The notes under the pieces are model-generated. The model made no database searches and had not been told where the DNA came from. It saw only the letters and a program-made list of their open reading frames with translations. A stretch of DNA of 64,000 nt from JAICLK01 sp963810525 (GTDB taxonomy: Bacteria > Patescibacteriota > Saccharimonadia > Saccharimonadales > UBA4665), in assembly GCA_963810525.1 (NCBI GenBank), contig CAWENB010000002.1, positions 248,001 through 312,000 of the forward strand. The letters run 5' to 3'. Positions 17,363-27,178 of the stretch are shown piece after piece. How positions within the stretch are numbered: position 1 is the first letter of the stretch; every line of letters begins with the position of its first letter. Both the position numbers and the translations under genes were made by a program.

Positions 17363-17584
17363 ATGATTCAAAGCATTCAAAAGATCATTAAGATTGGCAC
17401 AAGCGGTGGTGTAACCATCCCCGCCAAAGAACTCAAACGTCAGAATATTGCAATTGGCGATGAAGTTGAAGTTATCGTCAGGCCGCTCCACACGAGCAGT
17501 AGTGAAGACAAAAAAATACTTAGCACAGCTAAGAGAATATTGGACGATTATAAACAAGATTTCCAAAACCTCGCCGATCGATGA
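17363..17584 (+). CDS. AbrB/MazE-type antitoxin
   Basis: A 73-residue protein whose first 45 residues are a SpoVT-AbrB swapped-hairpin DNA-binding domain: IIKIGTSGGVTIPAKELKRQ, then IAIGDEVEVIV. The C-terminal tail (SSSEDKKILSTAKRILDDYK) is a charged helix that would cover the toxin. Its stop overlaps the toxin start (ATGA at 17581-17584), so the two are coupled. It should neutralise the Doc toxin and repress the operon at the palindrome over the -10 box. Confidence 0.85.
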   Translation: MIQSIQKIIKIGTSGGVTIPAKELKRQNIAIGDEVEVIVRPLHTSSSEDKKILSTAKRILDDYKQDFQNLADR

Positions 17585-17973
17585 ATACATTAAGCCTTGA
17601 GCAGCTTCTACAGATTCATGCACTAGTTGTCGGTGCAACTGGCGGGAGCACTGGGTTGCGGGATCTTGGCAGGTTAGAGGCGGCAATCGCAGCACAAACT
17701 CAAAACGTATTCGGCGAAGAGCTTTACCCCACAATAGTCGAAAAGGCAGCAGCTGTCATTCGCGGCATTATCGCAGACCATCCGTTTGTTGATGGTAATA
17801 AACGCACAGCGATACTTGCGGGTCTGACGCTACTAGAAATAAACGGCCTGCACTTTACTGCTCAAGTGAGTGAGATAGAGAATTTTGCCGTACTGGTGGC
17901 AATTGAAAAACTGGACGTCGTCGCGATTGCATCATGGCTGCGTAAGCACATTGACTCGTCACTCCTGCTATAA
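17581..17973 (+). CDS. doc: Doc-like Fic-fold toxin
   Basis: The 130-residue protein is the length of the phage P1 Doc toxin. Its opening (SLEQLLQIHALVVGATGGST, then GLRDLGRLEAAIAAQ) matches the Doc family, and the Fic motif HPFVDGNKRTA is complete (residues 66-76), with catalytic His, Asp, Asn, Lys and Arg. Doc phosphorylates the threonine of EF-Tu that Fic enzymes would otherwise leave alone, stopping translation. The partner here is AbrB-type rather than Phd. The gene appears intact. Confidence 0.9.
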   Translation: MNTLSLEQLLQIHALVVGATGGSTGLRDLGRLEAAIAAQTQNVFGEELYPTIVEKAAAVIRGIIADHPFVDGNKRTAILAGLTLLEINGLHFTAQVSEIENFAVLVAIEKLDVVAIASWLRKHIDSSLLL

Positions 17974-18077
17974 ACTTCAAGCAGTCGACGGAATTCACTA
18001 CTACCGCAGGCGAGGCTTTCATCCGATAGTATCTCGTCTTTATTTACCAAATGTAAAAATATTGTAAAATTGCGTGA

Positions 18078-18881
18078 ATGAACATTGCTACGCCGCCTGA
18101 TGTGATAGTCAGTCCCATGTTTGGATTTCAGGATTATTCGAACTTATATCAAGCCGGCAAAGTACAACCGACGTCGTGGCTGTTTCGACAACATACTATG
18201 CTTGGCGAAGCGGTCGGGATAGTTCTCAGCCGACTCGGTGACGATGATCAGCTGGAGGTTATATCCGCCGGCTGCAGTTTTGGTCCAGAAATAGATTCAA
18301 CGCTCGGTCTTATCTATAAGTATGCGCCACAACAAGCCGTTTCCATGAGGGGTGTCGATTACCGAACAGATTTGCTTGCTCATGCAGAAACCGGAAAGTA
18401 TGAAACCTACAACTCGCTTGAAACAGAAAAAACTGCCTATGCGGACAAGCATCTCGACTTTGAGCAGGAAATGGACGAGCATGGAATAAACTTCAATGCC
18501 AGAGGACTTAATACTAATTTCACAGTGGCATTAGATGCAGTTCGTTTACGCGATCGCTACGCGGTGGTCACTCAAGAAGCAAATTTGATTCGTGAGGTAC
18601 CCGCCGGCAAACTTGCCAGACTTATACTATGTAATAACGTAATCTACCACTGTAATTCCACGGATGCCCGGGCGATTGCCGTTAACCTGGCTCAATCGTT
18701 GGCAGTAGGCGGTATAGTCAGTTTCGGCTCCATTGATCCGCGCTCTGTTCGCGAACCTTATATCGGCCCGTACTCCTACAAAAGGTGGACCCGGCATCTC
18801 ACGCGCCGCCTGGCTCGTCATGGTTTAGTACCGGTTCAAGGAACCGATCCTTTGCACAATGCATATCAGCGTATCCGATAA
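18078..18881 (+). CDS. CheR-like SAM-dependent methyltransferase
   Basis: The 267-residue protein has a SAM-binding motif VISAGCSFGPEIDSTLGLIY, then MRGVDYRTDLLAHAETGKY, and RLILCNNVIYHCNSTDARAI followed by LAVGGIVSFG. This order (AGCSxGxExYS, G-x-D, LxxCRNVxxYF) is that of CheR methyltransferases, with the conserved C-R-N replaced by C-N-N. No chemotaxis receptor is near, so the target is unknown. A TAAAAT box at 18065-18070 lies seven bases before the start, so the mRNA is probably leaderless. Confidence 0.65.
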   Translation: MNIATPPDVIVSPMFGFQDYSNLYQAGKVQPTSWLFRQHTMLGEAVGIVLSRLGDDDQLEVISAGCSFGPEIDSTLGLIYKYAPQQAVSMRGVDYRTDLLAHAETGKYETYNSLETEKTAYADKHLDFEQEMDEHGINFNARGLNTNFTVALDAVRLRDRYAVVTQEANLIREVPAGKLARLILCNNVIYHCNSTDARAIAVNLAQSLAVGGIVSFGSIDPRSVREPYIGPYSYKRWTRHLTRRLARHGLVPVQGTDPLHNAYQRIR

Positions 18882-18988
18882 ACGAGCAGACCCTAGTCCC
18901 TCACGCGCATAAAGTTAAATATGATCCTGACATATCTGGTATGGGGAAGCATTGCCAAACACTTAGATGATATCTTAGTATATTGAGC

Positions 18989-19831
18989 ATGGAATCTACA
19001 CAAAAAGGACCGGTACTGCATAAAGAGGTGCGAAGAACCGACAATGAAGATATGCATCTGCTGGAACCGCTACACCCTATCCCCCGATCGGACATTACAC
19101 AAATAGCCAAGTCTCGGAAGGTGGCAGTGTATATCAATACTCACTTGCCGGCAGAGGACCCGCGCGACATAAGTGCCAGATCTATTGCACGCTTCAAAGT
19201 CGGCATCGAGCAGGCTCGTAGCCTGAGACAAGAATTAGGCCGCGCTAATGTGATCGTGATCATATCCGGCGGGTGGCCCCTGTACAATAGGTTGCCGCTA
19301 GCGGTGCATCATGCATACGCAGCCATACGGCTGCATAATATCCTACAGCCCCATGAAGTTGACGCGATATTTTCATATGGGGTAAACACGATAACCGATC
19401 TGCATGGCAGCTTAAAATGGATGAAAGAAAATATCTTAGGCGTGCAGGAAGTGTACGTAGCTTCAAGCAAAGGCCACGCCAGCCGGCTTATCGCAGAGAG
19501 CGGGATGGATGAGTTATTCGACAAAGTTTTCCATACAGAAACCCACGAACCGCGCGGCGATGTCGACGAAGACCACCGATGGATCTTGAGGTCACGCAGT
19601 ATTCCGGCCCATCAGTACATGGTGAGCGGTAGAGGCTCGGACGTCACACGTTTTGGGTCAATGGACTCCTTGGCAGAGGCTCATAGGATGGAGCTTTGGG
19701 CGAAAGCCAATCCGACAGCCTCCGAATCATATATCAATGAAATCTGGGGATTTTTGAAAGACCTAGAAGAACATAATGTGATCATCAAAGCTCAAACCCC
19801 GGGTTGCTGGCGTATTAGTATTAATTGCTAA
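18989..19831 (+). CDS. YdcF/DUF218-like protein
   Basis: The 280-residue protein starts at ATG 18989, seven bases after TAGTAT (18976-18981), with TTGCCA 18 bp further up. The core reads ANVIVIISGGWPLYNR, then VDAIFSYGVNTITDLHGSLK and VQEVYVASSKGHASRLI. This mirrors the DUF218 order of a G-G strand, an S/N-T-x-(E/D)N helix and a final V-T-S-x-x-H-x-x-R strand. DUF218 proteins such as ElyC and SanA act on the cell envelope, but this one has no membrane helix. The assignment is tentative. Confidence 0.45.
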   Translation: MESTQKGPVLHKEVRRTDNEDMHLLEPLHPIPRSDITQIAKSRKVAVYINTHLPAEDPRDISARSIARFKVGIEQARSLRQELGRANVIVIISGGWPLYNRLPLAVHHAYAAIRLHNILQPHEVDAIFSYGVNTITDLHGSLKWMKENILGVQEVYVASSKGHASRLIAESGMDELFDKVFHTETHEPRGDVDEDHRWILRSRSIPAHQYMVSGRGSDVTRFGSMDSLAEAHRMELWAKANPTASESYINEIWGFLKDLEEHNVIIKAQTPGCWRISINC

Positions 19832-20484
19832 TCGTCAGTTTGGTACTTGCCCCAACATGGAGGTAGGCTCCTAAGAACCGCTGGCCCTCCGCCCTTTCTT
19901 AATGGCGCACGAAATAATTTAGCCCGGTATGCATAATTTTAGCTACATACAGAATAAACAAGACTTGGGGGTGTTCCAAAATTGGAACACCGCCGGCCAT
20001 AACGTGCACTAACAGATTGATCCAGGCTTTCAGGGTAGGGTCTTTGTATGATCATCCGCTCTTTAGCCACGTTAGAAACCAAATTACCTATTTTGACTGT
20101 ATGCTGCTAAATTAAGTCTTTTTACGGCAATGTTATAGCTTTGACAGACCCTATATTTTATGAGACACAAGAGACCCTGCGATCTCGCTCGCGTCGCCTA
20201 AGAATCTTGAAGTATGGCCGTTTGCAGAACATTCGAAGCTGTCAAGTTACCACGATCAAAACCACTAATTATAGTACGGACTTGAAAGCCAAGCTATAAC
20301 AAAAAGCATTGAAATTAGCCAGTCAAATCGTTTATGCTAATACGTATTATCGTCGAATCCCATACTACTTCTGGGTATCGAGATCCTGAAACTCTCAGTT
20401 TCGGGTTAGCATGAATAACTAACACGTTACTTGCACATTCGGTCGACAGCACCGGGTGTGTTATTAAATTTTTACAAGAGGAAA
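19832..20484. other. Long intergenic region with a perfect inverted repeat
   Basis: No gene is convincing in these 653 bases. A perfect 10-bp inverted repeat, ggtgttccaa-aa-ttggaacacc (19970-19991), forms a strong hairpin with a two-base centre. It has no T tract, and is more likely an operator or part of a lost mobile element than a terminator. Some stretches are rich in A+T and may hold promoters for the gene at 20485. Confidence 0.45.
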
Positions 20485-21151
20485 ATGACAACAAAAGCAA
20501 ATCCAGCAGCAAATCTTAACGGAGAGCCGGTACTCATACCGGGCGGTTCCTACTTTTACAATGGAGCACCTTTCAATCGCACTCAAGGCGGAATCGTATA
20601 TACATCTGATGGTAAAATATTCTCCGTCGCCAATCCGGAGTGCGTTCCGGACGTCGGCTATGACGGACCGGTATATAGGCCCTTTGCCGGCCATTTGATA
20701 CCAGGCAACCGCGCAGCGGAACTGCGGATCGTAAAAGAAATCGGCGATGAATCTTCAAGTATCGGGCACGGATTCGAATGGGAGCTGCCAGTCATCGACG
20801 CGGAAACCGGGGAAGTGAAAGAAGTCACGACGACCGGTCCAAATGGGGAGACGAAGTTCCGCGGTAAACTCGGGCAGCTGTCGAGCAATTATGTGAATGT
20901 CACGCCAGAGGCCCATCGGTATGTTGCCGAGCTCGGCATAGCACCTGCTAACACTGTCGATGAGCTATCTTATAACATGATCATGGGAACGAGCGACGCC
21001 GTCACTGCCATTGTTGCTGATGGTGGCTTACCGCTCGCTACTGATGTTGTCGGTCATCGGAAGATGGGAACCACAGAGGCAAGCCCTGACAAGTATCTCA
21101 CAAGTACGATCCGCTGGATGGCTTCGCAGGGGCACTTCAACGAAGAATTTC

Positions 21152-22240
21152 GGCTTAACACCAAATTCTGGTGTCTACTCTAATCTGTTTTTCTAGAGAA
21201 GAAACTCCAGAGGATCGTAATTATTCGTTGTTTTGAGGCTCCACGGTGGGGTATGAGCTTGTCTTTCCAGACGCCGAATCTTCCGTCTAATGGGCTCGTT
21301 GTGTTGGCTACTCGTATGCCACTTTCCTGTATGTAATCGGCTTGGTAGGTGAACAGATATGGTAGGTTGCGACACAAGGAAAAATAAGCTCTTCTGGTAC
21401 GCTCATGGGCATATCTTTTGGTGACCGGATCACGCTCCTTGAGCCATGCCCCATGTTTCTTGTACCAACCAGCGAGTGCATCCTCAAACGTTAGTTCGTC
21501 TGTCCGAGCGAGCGTTAAGGCAAGCGCTCGTAACTCAATATTTTGCGTCAGTCGTGGCTTCTTGGTCAGACATTGAGTGATGGTCATAAGCTGGTGAAAC
21601 TGGCAATGCTGGACCGGTATGCCTTTGCCCTCCAGCATAGTCCGTACGCCTCGTCTGCCGTCAATGGTGACCGCCAGGATACTGTAGCCCATTGCTTCAA
21701 TCGTATCTGTTGCAACCTCATAATCTACGGTGCGTTCTGTCCCGTCTACCGTGGCGTAATACAGCACCGTATTCTCACCAAGCGTCGCCACTGCATATGG
21801 GTCAATAACAACCAGGAGGCCCCAGTCCCCAAAGTAGGTAACATCCATTATGACGGCTACGGTACGCGGTTTCTGGATGATGCGTGGCGGGCTGTAGCCA
21901 TTGAGTTGAGCGCGGATGCAACCGGTACTTTTCCGGTATTCTTTAGCCAAGCTGTTCACGGTACGACCGTCAAAGGCATACTGGTGCCATAGGGTAGCTC
22001 GCTTACGGCCAGGGCGGCCTTTACTGCTCCATGACCGACGGCAGGTACGACAGACGTAGCGCTGTAGACCGTTCCTCACACCGTTTTTCTTTACGTTGGT
22101 ACAATAGCAAGACGGACAGCTCTTTCGAGTCATCTTCGTTACTCCTTGTTTAGTTGGTACTTACAAGAATAACGAAAACAATGACAAAGAAATCTGTCCG
22201 TCTTAAAGCGCTAGCAGCAACCAGTTTTTGTTATTAAGCC
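21152..22240 (-). mobile_element. IS256-like (IS1249-type) element, copy 2
   Basis: Same 1,089-bp length and ends as copy 1, in the opposite orientation. The flanking 8-bp repeat agaatttc (21144-21151 and 22241-22248) is perfect. It splits the 562-codon gene described separately. Confidence 0.93.
21180..22133 (-). CDS. IS256-like transposase (copy 2)
   Basis: The protein is identical in translation to copy 1 (317 residues, zinc ribbon, D-D-D-type core). The frame is intact. Confidence 0.9.
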   Translation of the reverse strand: MTRKSCPSCYCTNVKKNGVRNGLQRYVCRTCRRSWSSKGRPGRKRATLWHQYAFDGRTVNSLAKEYRKSTGCIRAQLNGYSPPRIIQKPRTVAVIMDVTYFGDWGLLVVIDPYAVATLGENTVLYYATVDGTERTVDYEVATDTIEAMGYSILAVTIDGRRGVRTMLEGKGIPVQHCQFHQLMTITQCLTKKPRLTQNIELRALALTLARTDELTFEDALAGWYKKHGAWLKERDPVTKRYAHERTRRAYFSLCRNLPYLFTYQADYIQESGIRVANTTSPLDGRFGVWKDKLIPHRGASKQRIITILWSFFSRKTD

Positions 22241-23387
22241 AGAATTTCCAATCGACACATTCCTCGTGGCATATGCCGCTCAATTCCATCGTGACATCAG
22301 AGACACGGAAGCGGCCGTACGTGCGGCGATGTTCATGCAGTCCGCGAACGTCGTCTTGGCTGCGGTGGGTGTCAATGGTCCGTTTTTCTTAGGGCAGCGT
22401 ACCGTTAGACAAGCCCCTGAATTTCACACGAAGCAATGGGAGGTACTGAAGGCACGAGGGCTGACGAGACAAGAGTTTATCGGTCAACGGTTGAGCTGGC
22501 GGGGTACGCTTATGAACGTTGTCTCTCCGTCGGCTGGAACCTGGCAGGAAGTACCACCGACGCAGCTGCACGCTTATCTGGGCTACTGCCACGATAAATT
22601 ACTATCGGGCCGGGCCAGTTCAAGTGACCGAAGCGTAGCCCACCACGGCGACCGTTTGCGACTGACGATTGGAGAGACCGGCACTTTTGAGAACCTTAGC
22701 CAACCGAATGTACCGTGCTTACACAGCCAGATCAGTGCCTTAGTCGTTTGGAATGGAATTTTTACAAGCGTGGAAGAGATGCTATTAAAAGGTGAGGATC
22801 CCCGCGATATTGCGCCTTTCCTGTTTGGCGCCAACGTGGAACAGGCCCGTACGGAACGAATGCTTGTTGACCGTTTCGGTGCCGATGTGTTGAGAAACGG
22901 CAGGCCATTGTACTCGGCAAAAAATGAAATACGACGCGTGGCCGCCTACAGTAAACGCAATCGATTGCCAAAGTTTTATTTGGATTGGCATCTGCGCGCC
23001 TATGCAAGCAAGGAAGACACAATGCGGGCAATTCGACGGTGGTGCAGCGACACAGGCAATCCGCCAGGCATGCAAGCCTATCACGATATCGGAATTGGCG
23101 CGCCAGCTTACTATACGATTGCGCGGTACAATTATTTAAAGCGAACACATCCGGGTCTTTCTGAATCGTCGATTATACGCGACTGCAACCTGGACAACGG
23201 GAAAGCACTCGCAAGGGAAGTGGCGATGGCTCGCAAGCATCTGCACTTGGAGCGTTGGCGGCAGGAGTAATGGTGTGTGGGATTTGTTATCATGACGGCT
23301 AGCCCGAGGTTGGCAGGTCTTAGATCTGCGATTCAAGTTCCGATGAACCAAATCTGTTAGTTTGAAAATCACGTAAGGTTATATGCA

Positions 23388-23495
23388 ATGGCCCGTGACA
23401 ATATTAGAGCATACGCCACCGACCGCGGGTCAGCCTTCGCGGTTGGCGTAGGAGAGTATGTTATCGGGGTCGGAGAATCGACTGCCCAAGGATAG
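23388..23495 (+). CDS. Possible 35-residue small protein
   Basis: ATG 23388 opens MARDNIRAYATDRGSAFAVG and the frame ends at TAG 23493. A taagg lies 12 bases upstream. The peptide is glycine-rich (VGVGEYVIGVGE). It lies 40 bases before IS copy 3. There is no other support. Confidence 0.25.
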   Translation: MARDNIRAYATDRGSAFAVGVGEYVIGVGESTAQG

Positions 23496-23534
23496 ACAAA
23501 TTAAGGTTGTAGCCGGTTTACTATTAGTTAATTA

Positions 23535-24623
23535 GGCTTAACACCAAATTCTGGTGTCTACTCTAATCTGTTTTTCTAGAGAAGAAACTCCAGAGGATCG
23601 TAATTATTCGTTGTTTTGAGGCTCCACGGTGGGGTATGAGCTTGTCTTTCCAGACGCCGAATCTTCCGTCTAATGGGCTCGTTGTGTTGGCTACTCGTAT
23701 GCCACTTTCCTGTATGTAATCGGCTTGGTAGGTGAACAGATATGGTAGGTTGCGACACAAGGAAAAATAAGCTCTTCTGGTACGCTCATGGGCATATCTT
23801 TTGGTGACCGGATCACGCTCCTTGAGCCATGCCCCATGTTTCTTGTACCAACCAGCGAGTGCATCCTCAAACGTTAGTTCGTCTGTCCGAGCGAGCGTTA
23901 AGGCAAGCGCTCGTAACTCAATATTTTGCGTCAGTCGTGGCTTCTTGGTCAGACATTGAGTGATGGTCATAAGCTGGTGAAACTGGCAATGCTGGACCGG
24001 TATGCCTTTGCCCTCCAGCATAGTCCGTACGCCTCGTCTGCCGTCAATGGTGACCGCCAGGATACTGTAGCCCATTGCTTCAATCGTATCTGTTGCAACC
24101 TCATAATCTACGGTGCGTTCTGTCCCGTCTACCGTGGCGTAATACAGCACCGTATTCTCACCAAGCGTCGCCACTGCATATGGGTCAATAACAACCAGGA
24201 GGCCCCAGTCCCCAAAGTAGGTAACATCCATTATGACGGCTACGGTACGCGGTTTCTGGATGATGCGTGGCGGGCTGTAGCCATTGAGTTGAGCGCGGAT
24301 GCAACCGGTACTTTTCCGGTATTCTTTAGCCAAGCTGTTCACGGTACGACCGTCAAAGGCATACTGGTGCCATAGGGTAGCTCGCTTACGGCCAGGGCGG
24401 CCTTTACTGCTCCATGACCGACGGCAGGTACGACAGACGTAGCGCTGTAGACCGTTCCTCACACCGTTTTTCTTTACGTTGGTACAATAGCAAGATGGAC
24501 AGCTCTTTCGAGTCATCTTCGTTACTCCTTGTTTAGTTGGTACTTACAAGAATAACGAAAACAATGACAAAGAAATCTGTCCGTCTTAAAGCGCTAGCAG
24601 CAACCAGTTTTTGTTATTAAGCC
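23535..24623 (-). mobile_element. IS256-like (IS1249-type) element, copy 3
   Basis: 1,089 bp, same orientation as copy 2, flanked by a perfect 8-bp repeat gttaatta (23527-23534 and 24624-24631). It sits between genes in A+T-rich DNA upstream of glnA. One silent base near the 5' end of the transposase (Pro codon at the CPSC motif) distinguishes it from copies 1 and 2. Confidence 0.93.
23563..24516 (-). CDS. IS256-like transposase (copy 3)
   Basis: Translation is identical to copies 1 and 2, with one silent change in the zinc-ribbon region. Intact frame. Confidence 0.9.
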   Translation of the reverse strand: MTRKSCPSCYCTNVKKNGVRNGLQRYVCRTCRRSWSSKGRPGRKRATLWHQYAFDGRTVNSLAKEYRKSTGCIRAQLNGYSPPRIIQKPRTVAVIMDVTYFGDWGLLVVIDPYAVATLGENTVLYYATVDGTERTVDYEVATDTIEAMGYSILAVTIDGRRGVRTMLEGKGIPVQHCQFHQLMTITQCLTKKPRLTQNIELRALALTLARTDELTFEDALAGWYKKHGAWLKERDPVTKRYAHERTRRAYFSLCRNLPYLFTYQADYIQESGIRVANTTSPLDGRFGVWKDKLIPHRGASKQRIITILWSFFSRKTD

Positions 24624-24800
24624 GTTAATTACTATATTTATTGAGTATTTTAGTATTAATTGAGTTATTTTTAGTATTATTATTTTCTTAATTAATATGA
24701 TCGTGGTATGTTCAAAGAAACAAACGTATCTTAACTGCAGCAACATAGCCATAATCGTAGATAACAAAGGTGTGTTTTAAAATAATCGGAAGGGGGGAAC

Positions 24801-26240
24801 ATGTCTTCAGCAACCATCCAGGCTCCACCACTTAAAAATTTCTTAGAGCTCACTTATGCGGAGCTCGAGGAACTAAATCTGCATTCCAGAAGCCTGACCA
24901 ACGAAGACGAAGCCGAAACGTATCATCGTGGGCTTCTAGACAAAGAAAAGGGCGTTAAGGCAGTCACTGTCTGTTTCTCAGATATTGAGGGACGCTTACA
25001 CATGCTTGATTATGACAAGAAATTCTTTTTAGGCAGCCTTGATAACCTTACTTTCGATGGATCATCCATCCGTGGTCTCAGTAAGTTACACGAGTCTGAT
25101 CTCAGATTGCAGATAGACTGGACCAGCTTTACGTTTGTTCCGGCTGATATTTTTGGCCCGGGTAAAGTCATCGTCTTCGCCAATATTATGAATCGGGATT
25201 TTACTCCGTATGAGTCGGATCTTCGTGCCCAATTGCAAGCTTACACCAAGCGTCTATTTGCCAAAGACGGGACGATTGCTTTCATGGCACCGGAATTAGA
25301 GGGTTTCCTGCTGAGCGGCCTTAACGCCGAACAGCACTTTTCAACTACAGAAGGCTTTAAACTTGTATCAACCGGGGGGTACTTTCATTCTCTACCACTT
25401 GACCCTTTGCGCCAATTTATAGACGCCGCCGCTGAAGCACAGCGCTCAATGGGATTCAAGAATGAGAAAGATCACCCCGAAGTCGCCCCCAGCCAGTTCG
25501 AAGTAAACTTCTCTTATGCCGAAGTCATTCGGGCATGTGATCAGGTTCAGCTCTACAAACTGATAACCCGCCAAGTCGCCAATCGCATGGGCATGACAGC
25601 CAGCTTCCTTCCGAAGCCTATTCAGGGGATAAACGGCAACGGTATGCACACTAACTTTTCGCTGGCAAAAAACGGCAAGAATCTTTTCTATGATAAGAAA
25701 GGGAAGGATGGTCTCTCGAAGCTAGGTTGGGATTTTGTCGATAAGCTGCTCGTCCGTGCTCCCGAGCTTTGTCTAACCATAAATTCCAGTGTTAACGCCT
25801 ACCGCCGTCTCGACCCGAACTTTGAGGCCCCAAACCAGATTAAAGTTTCGGCTAACGACCGGGGATCCATGATCCGTATCCCGGTTGCAAATGAACGTAC
25901 TGCCCGTATCGAGATCCGCTCAGTCGCCCCTGACACTAACCCCTATTTGGCCATCTACACTATCTTGCGCACCGGTCTGGAGGACGTTTCCGTTTCATTG
26001 GACACAGATAAGCGTTCGAGACTTCGCTTCCTTCCTCCGACCATAACCGAAGCCATTCGTTTATTCCAGAGTTCTGAATTAATGACAAAGATACTCGGAG
26101 AATCCACCAAAGAAAAGTACTTAGAATTCAAAAAAGCCGTACGCGATCGAAACCCACGCGAACTCGGCACTTCTATTAAAGACTCCGAAGTTATATATCA
26201 CCACGAAGTTTGGAACCAATATCTTTGGAACAAGTTTTAG
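24801..26240 (+). CDS. glnA: Glutamine synthetase
   Basis: The 479-residue enzyme makes glutamine from glutamate, ammonia and ATP in the cytoplasm. It starts behind a strong ggaagggggg. Family motifs are in order: FDGSSIRG in the N-terminal beta-grasp domain, the metal-site APELEGFLL, the ATP/metal helix PKPIQGINGNGMHTNFSL, NSSVNAYRRLDP and the substrate loop SANDRGSMIRIPVA. The adenylylation-loop motif (NLYDLP) of proteobacterial enzymes is absent. The gene is alone, next to an A+T-rich spacer with IS copy 3. A nitrogen-assimilation gene is notable in an organism of presumably limited biosynthesis. Confidence 0.95.
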   Translation: MSSATIQAPPLKNFLELTYAELEELNLHSRSLTNEDEAETYHRGLLDKEKGVKAVTVCFSDIEGRLHMLDYDKKFFLGSLDNLTFDGSSIRGLSKLHESDLRLQIDWTSFTFVPADIFGPGKVIVFANIMNRDFTPYESDLRAQLQAYTKRLFAKDGTIAFMAPELEGFLLSGLNAEQHFSTTEGFKLVSTGGYFHSLPLDPLRQFIDAAAEAQRSMGFKNEKDHPEVAPSQFEVNFSYAEVIRACDQVQLYKLITRQVANRMGMTASFLPKPIQGINGNGMHTNFSLAKNGKNLFYDKKGKDGLSKLGWDFVDKLLVRAPELCLTINSSVNAYRRLDPNFEAPNQIKVSANDRGSMIRIPVANERTARIEIRSVAPDTNPYLAIYTILRTGLEDVSVSLDTDKRSRLRFLPPTITEAIRLFQSSELMTKILGESTKEKYLEFKKAVRDRNPRELGTSIKDSEVIYHHEVWNQYLWNKF

Positions 26241-26392
26241 ATCACTCCAAAATAATCTTTTAAATAAGCACACCTTCAGCCAGTCAAAATATCAAATTAA
26301 GACTAGGTCTCGCTTCAGGATTTCCAGTTGCAGGGAAGTGTTAAATGTTGAGAGGGCTATCCGCATGATACATTACTACAAACTCTCCGAAG

Positions 26393-26998
26393 TTATTTCA
26401 AAATCCTTAACGACTGAGCGATAGCCTGGTATTGGTTAACGTACTGGCTATTGTCAATATTGGCCGAAGGCTGGGTCACAGGCATGGAAACTTTGACGAT
26501 GTACGCACCGTGTCCGATAAAGTAGGTCAAGCTCTTATTTCCGTTACTATTGCCAGACTCAATAAAAGCCGGCTGGCCATTAATAGTGGTATCCGTAATG
26601 GTAATTCCGTTTGCCGCCGCTTGGCTAGCCTCATGCTCTTTCCAGGCAGTCAGATCAGGGCTTGCCTTATAAACCTCCACGGAAACAAAATTACCAGATT
26701 CTACATCCTTTACATTTGGGCCTAGCCTCGTTTCACTATTTTCGGCCTGGGCAAGGGCGATCACACTGCCCCCATTTACGAGAAATGTCTCGGCTGCCCA
26801 GCCTGATGGGACTTTAAGCGAAAAGTACCCCCCTGTGTCTATAAATGTACCTTTCGCTGCACTCGGCATCGGTATCGGCGTGCCGGTAGAGCGTGAGGAG
26901 TTACCATGGTGCGTATAATATACGACAGCTCCGACCGCTATTAGCGCTGCGATAATTACCGCTGCTACTTCTGCAATTAGTCTCTTTTGATCCCTCAT
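26393..26998 (-). CDS. Membrane-anchored protein with PsbP/Mog1-like domain
   Basis: The start is taken at the ATG ending at 26998 (MRDQKRLIAEVAAVIIAALI), which places the signal anchor at the N-terminus; the longer frame to 27100 is unlikely. A Ser/Pro linker is followed by a domain with GTFIDTGGYFSLKVPSGWAA, VEVYKASPDLTAWKEHEAS, INGQPAFIES and YFIGHGAYIVKVSMPV. This order is typical of the small PsbP/Mog1-type domains in bacterial lipoproteins. It has no cysteine, so it is not a lipoprotein here. Role unknown. Confidence 0.6.
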   Translation of the reverse strand: MRDQKRLIAEVAAVIIAALIAVGAVVYYTHHGNSSRSTGTPIPMPSAAKGTFIDTGGYFSLKVPSGWAAETFLVNGGSVIALAQAENSETRLGPNVKDVESGNFVSVEVYKASPDLTAWKEHEASQAAANGITITDTTINGQPAFIESGNSNGNKSLTYFIGHGAYIVKVSMPVTQPSANIDNSQYVNQYQAIAQSLRILK

Positions 26999-27110
26999 CT
27001 TATTCAATACAATCTTTATTAACCGGATGCTTATGACTAGGCTTATATTTATATCGTGAATAGGCAAGTCAATCAATACCAAGACCAATAGTCGGGTCAA
27101 TCAGAATTAA

Positions 27111-27140
27111 TTGACAACTAAAAATACTCAACTATATAAT
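27111..27140 (+). promoter_or_regulatory. Consensus promoter
   Basis: TTGACA (27111-27116), 18-bp spacer and TATAAT (27135-27140). It drives the secreted-protein gene at 27179, which has a gaggagag ribosome binding site, so this gene has a normal leader of about 30 bases. Confidence 0.85.
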
Positions 27141-27178
27141 GCTTATGGTCAAAATAAGTAAACCGAGGAGAGTGAAAT

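Larger units (their letters stand above)
20485..23270 (+). pseudogene. Large unknown gene split by an IS256-like element
   Basis: The 5' part (20485-21151) starts behind agagg and contains SSIGHGFEWELPVIDAETGE and LSSNYVNVTPEAHRYVAELG. The 3' part (22249-23270) begins PIDTFLVAYAAQFHRDIRDT. Removing the IS and one duplication gives an uninterrupted 562-residue protein. The order G-F-E-W-E-L-P-x-x-D followed by N-Y-V-N-V-T-P recalls the GCS2 type of glutamate-cysteine ligase, with IRDTEAAVRAAMFMQSANVV as a later helix; this is a weak resemblance. The 3' part retains a long frame but no proper start. Confidence 0.6.
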
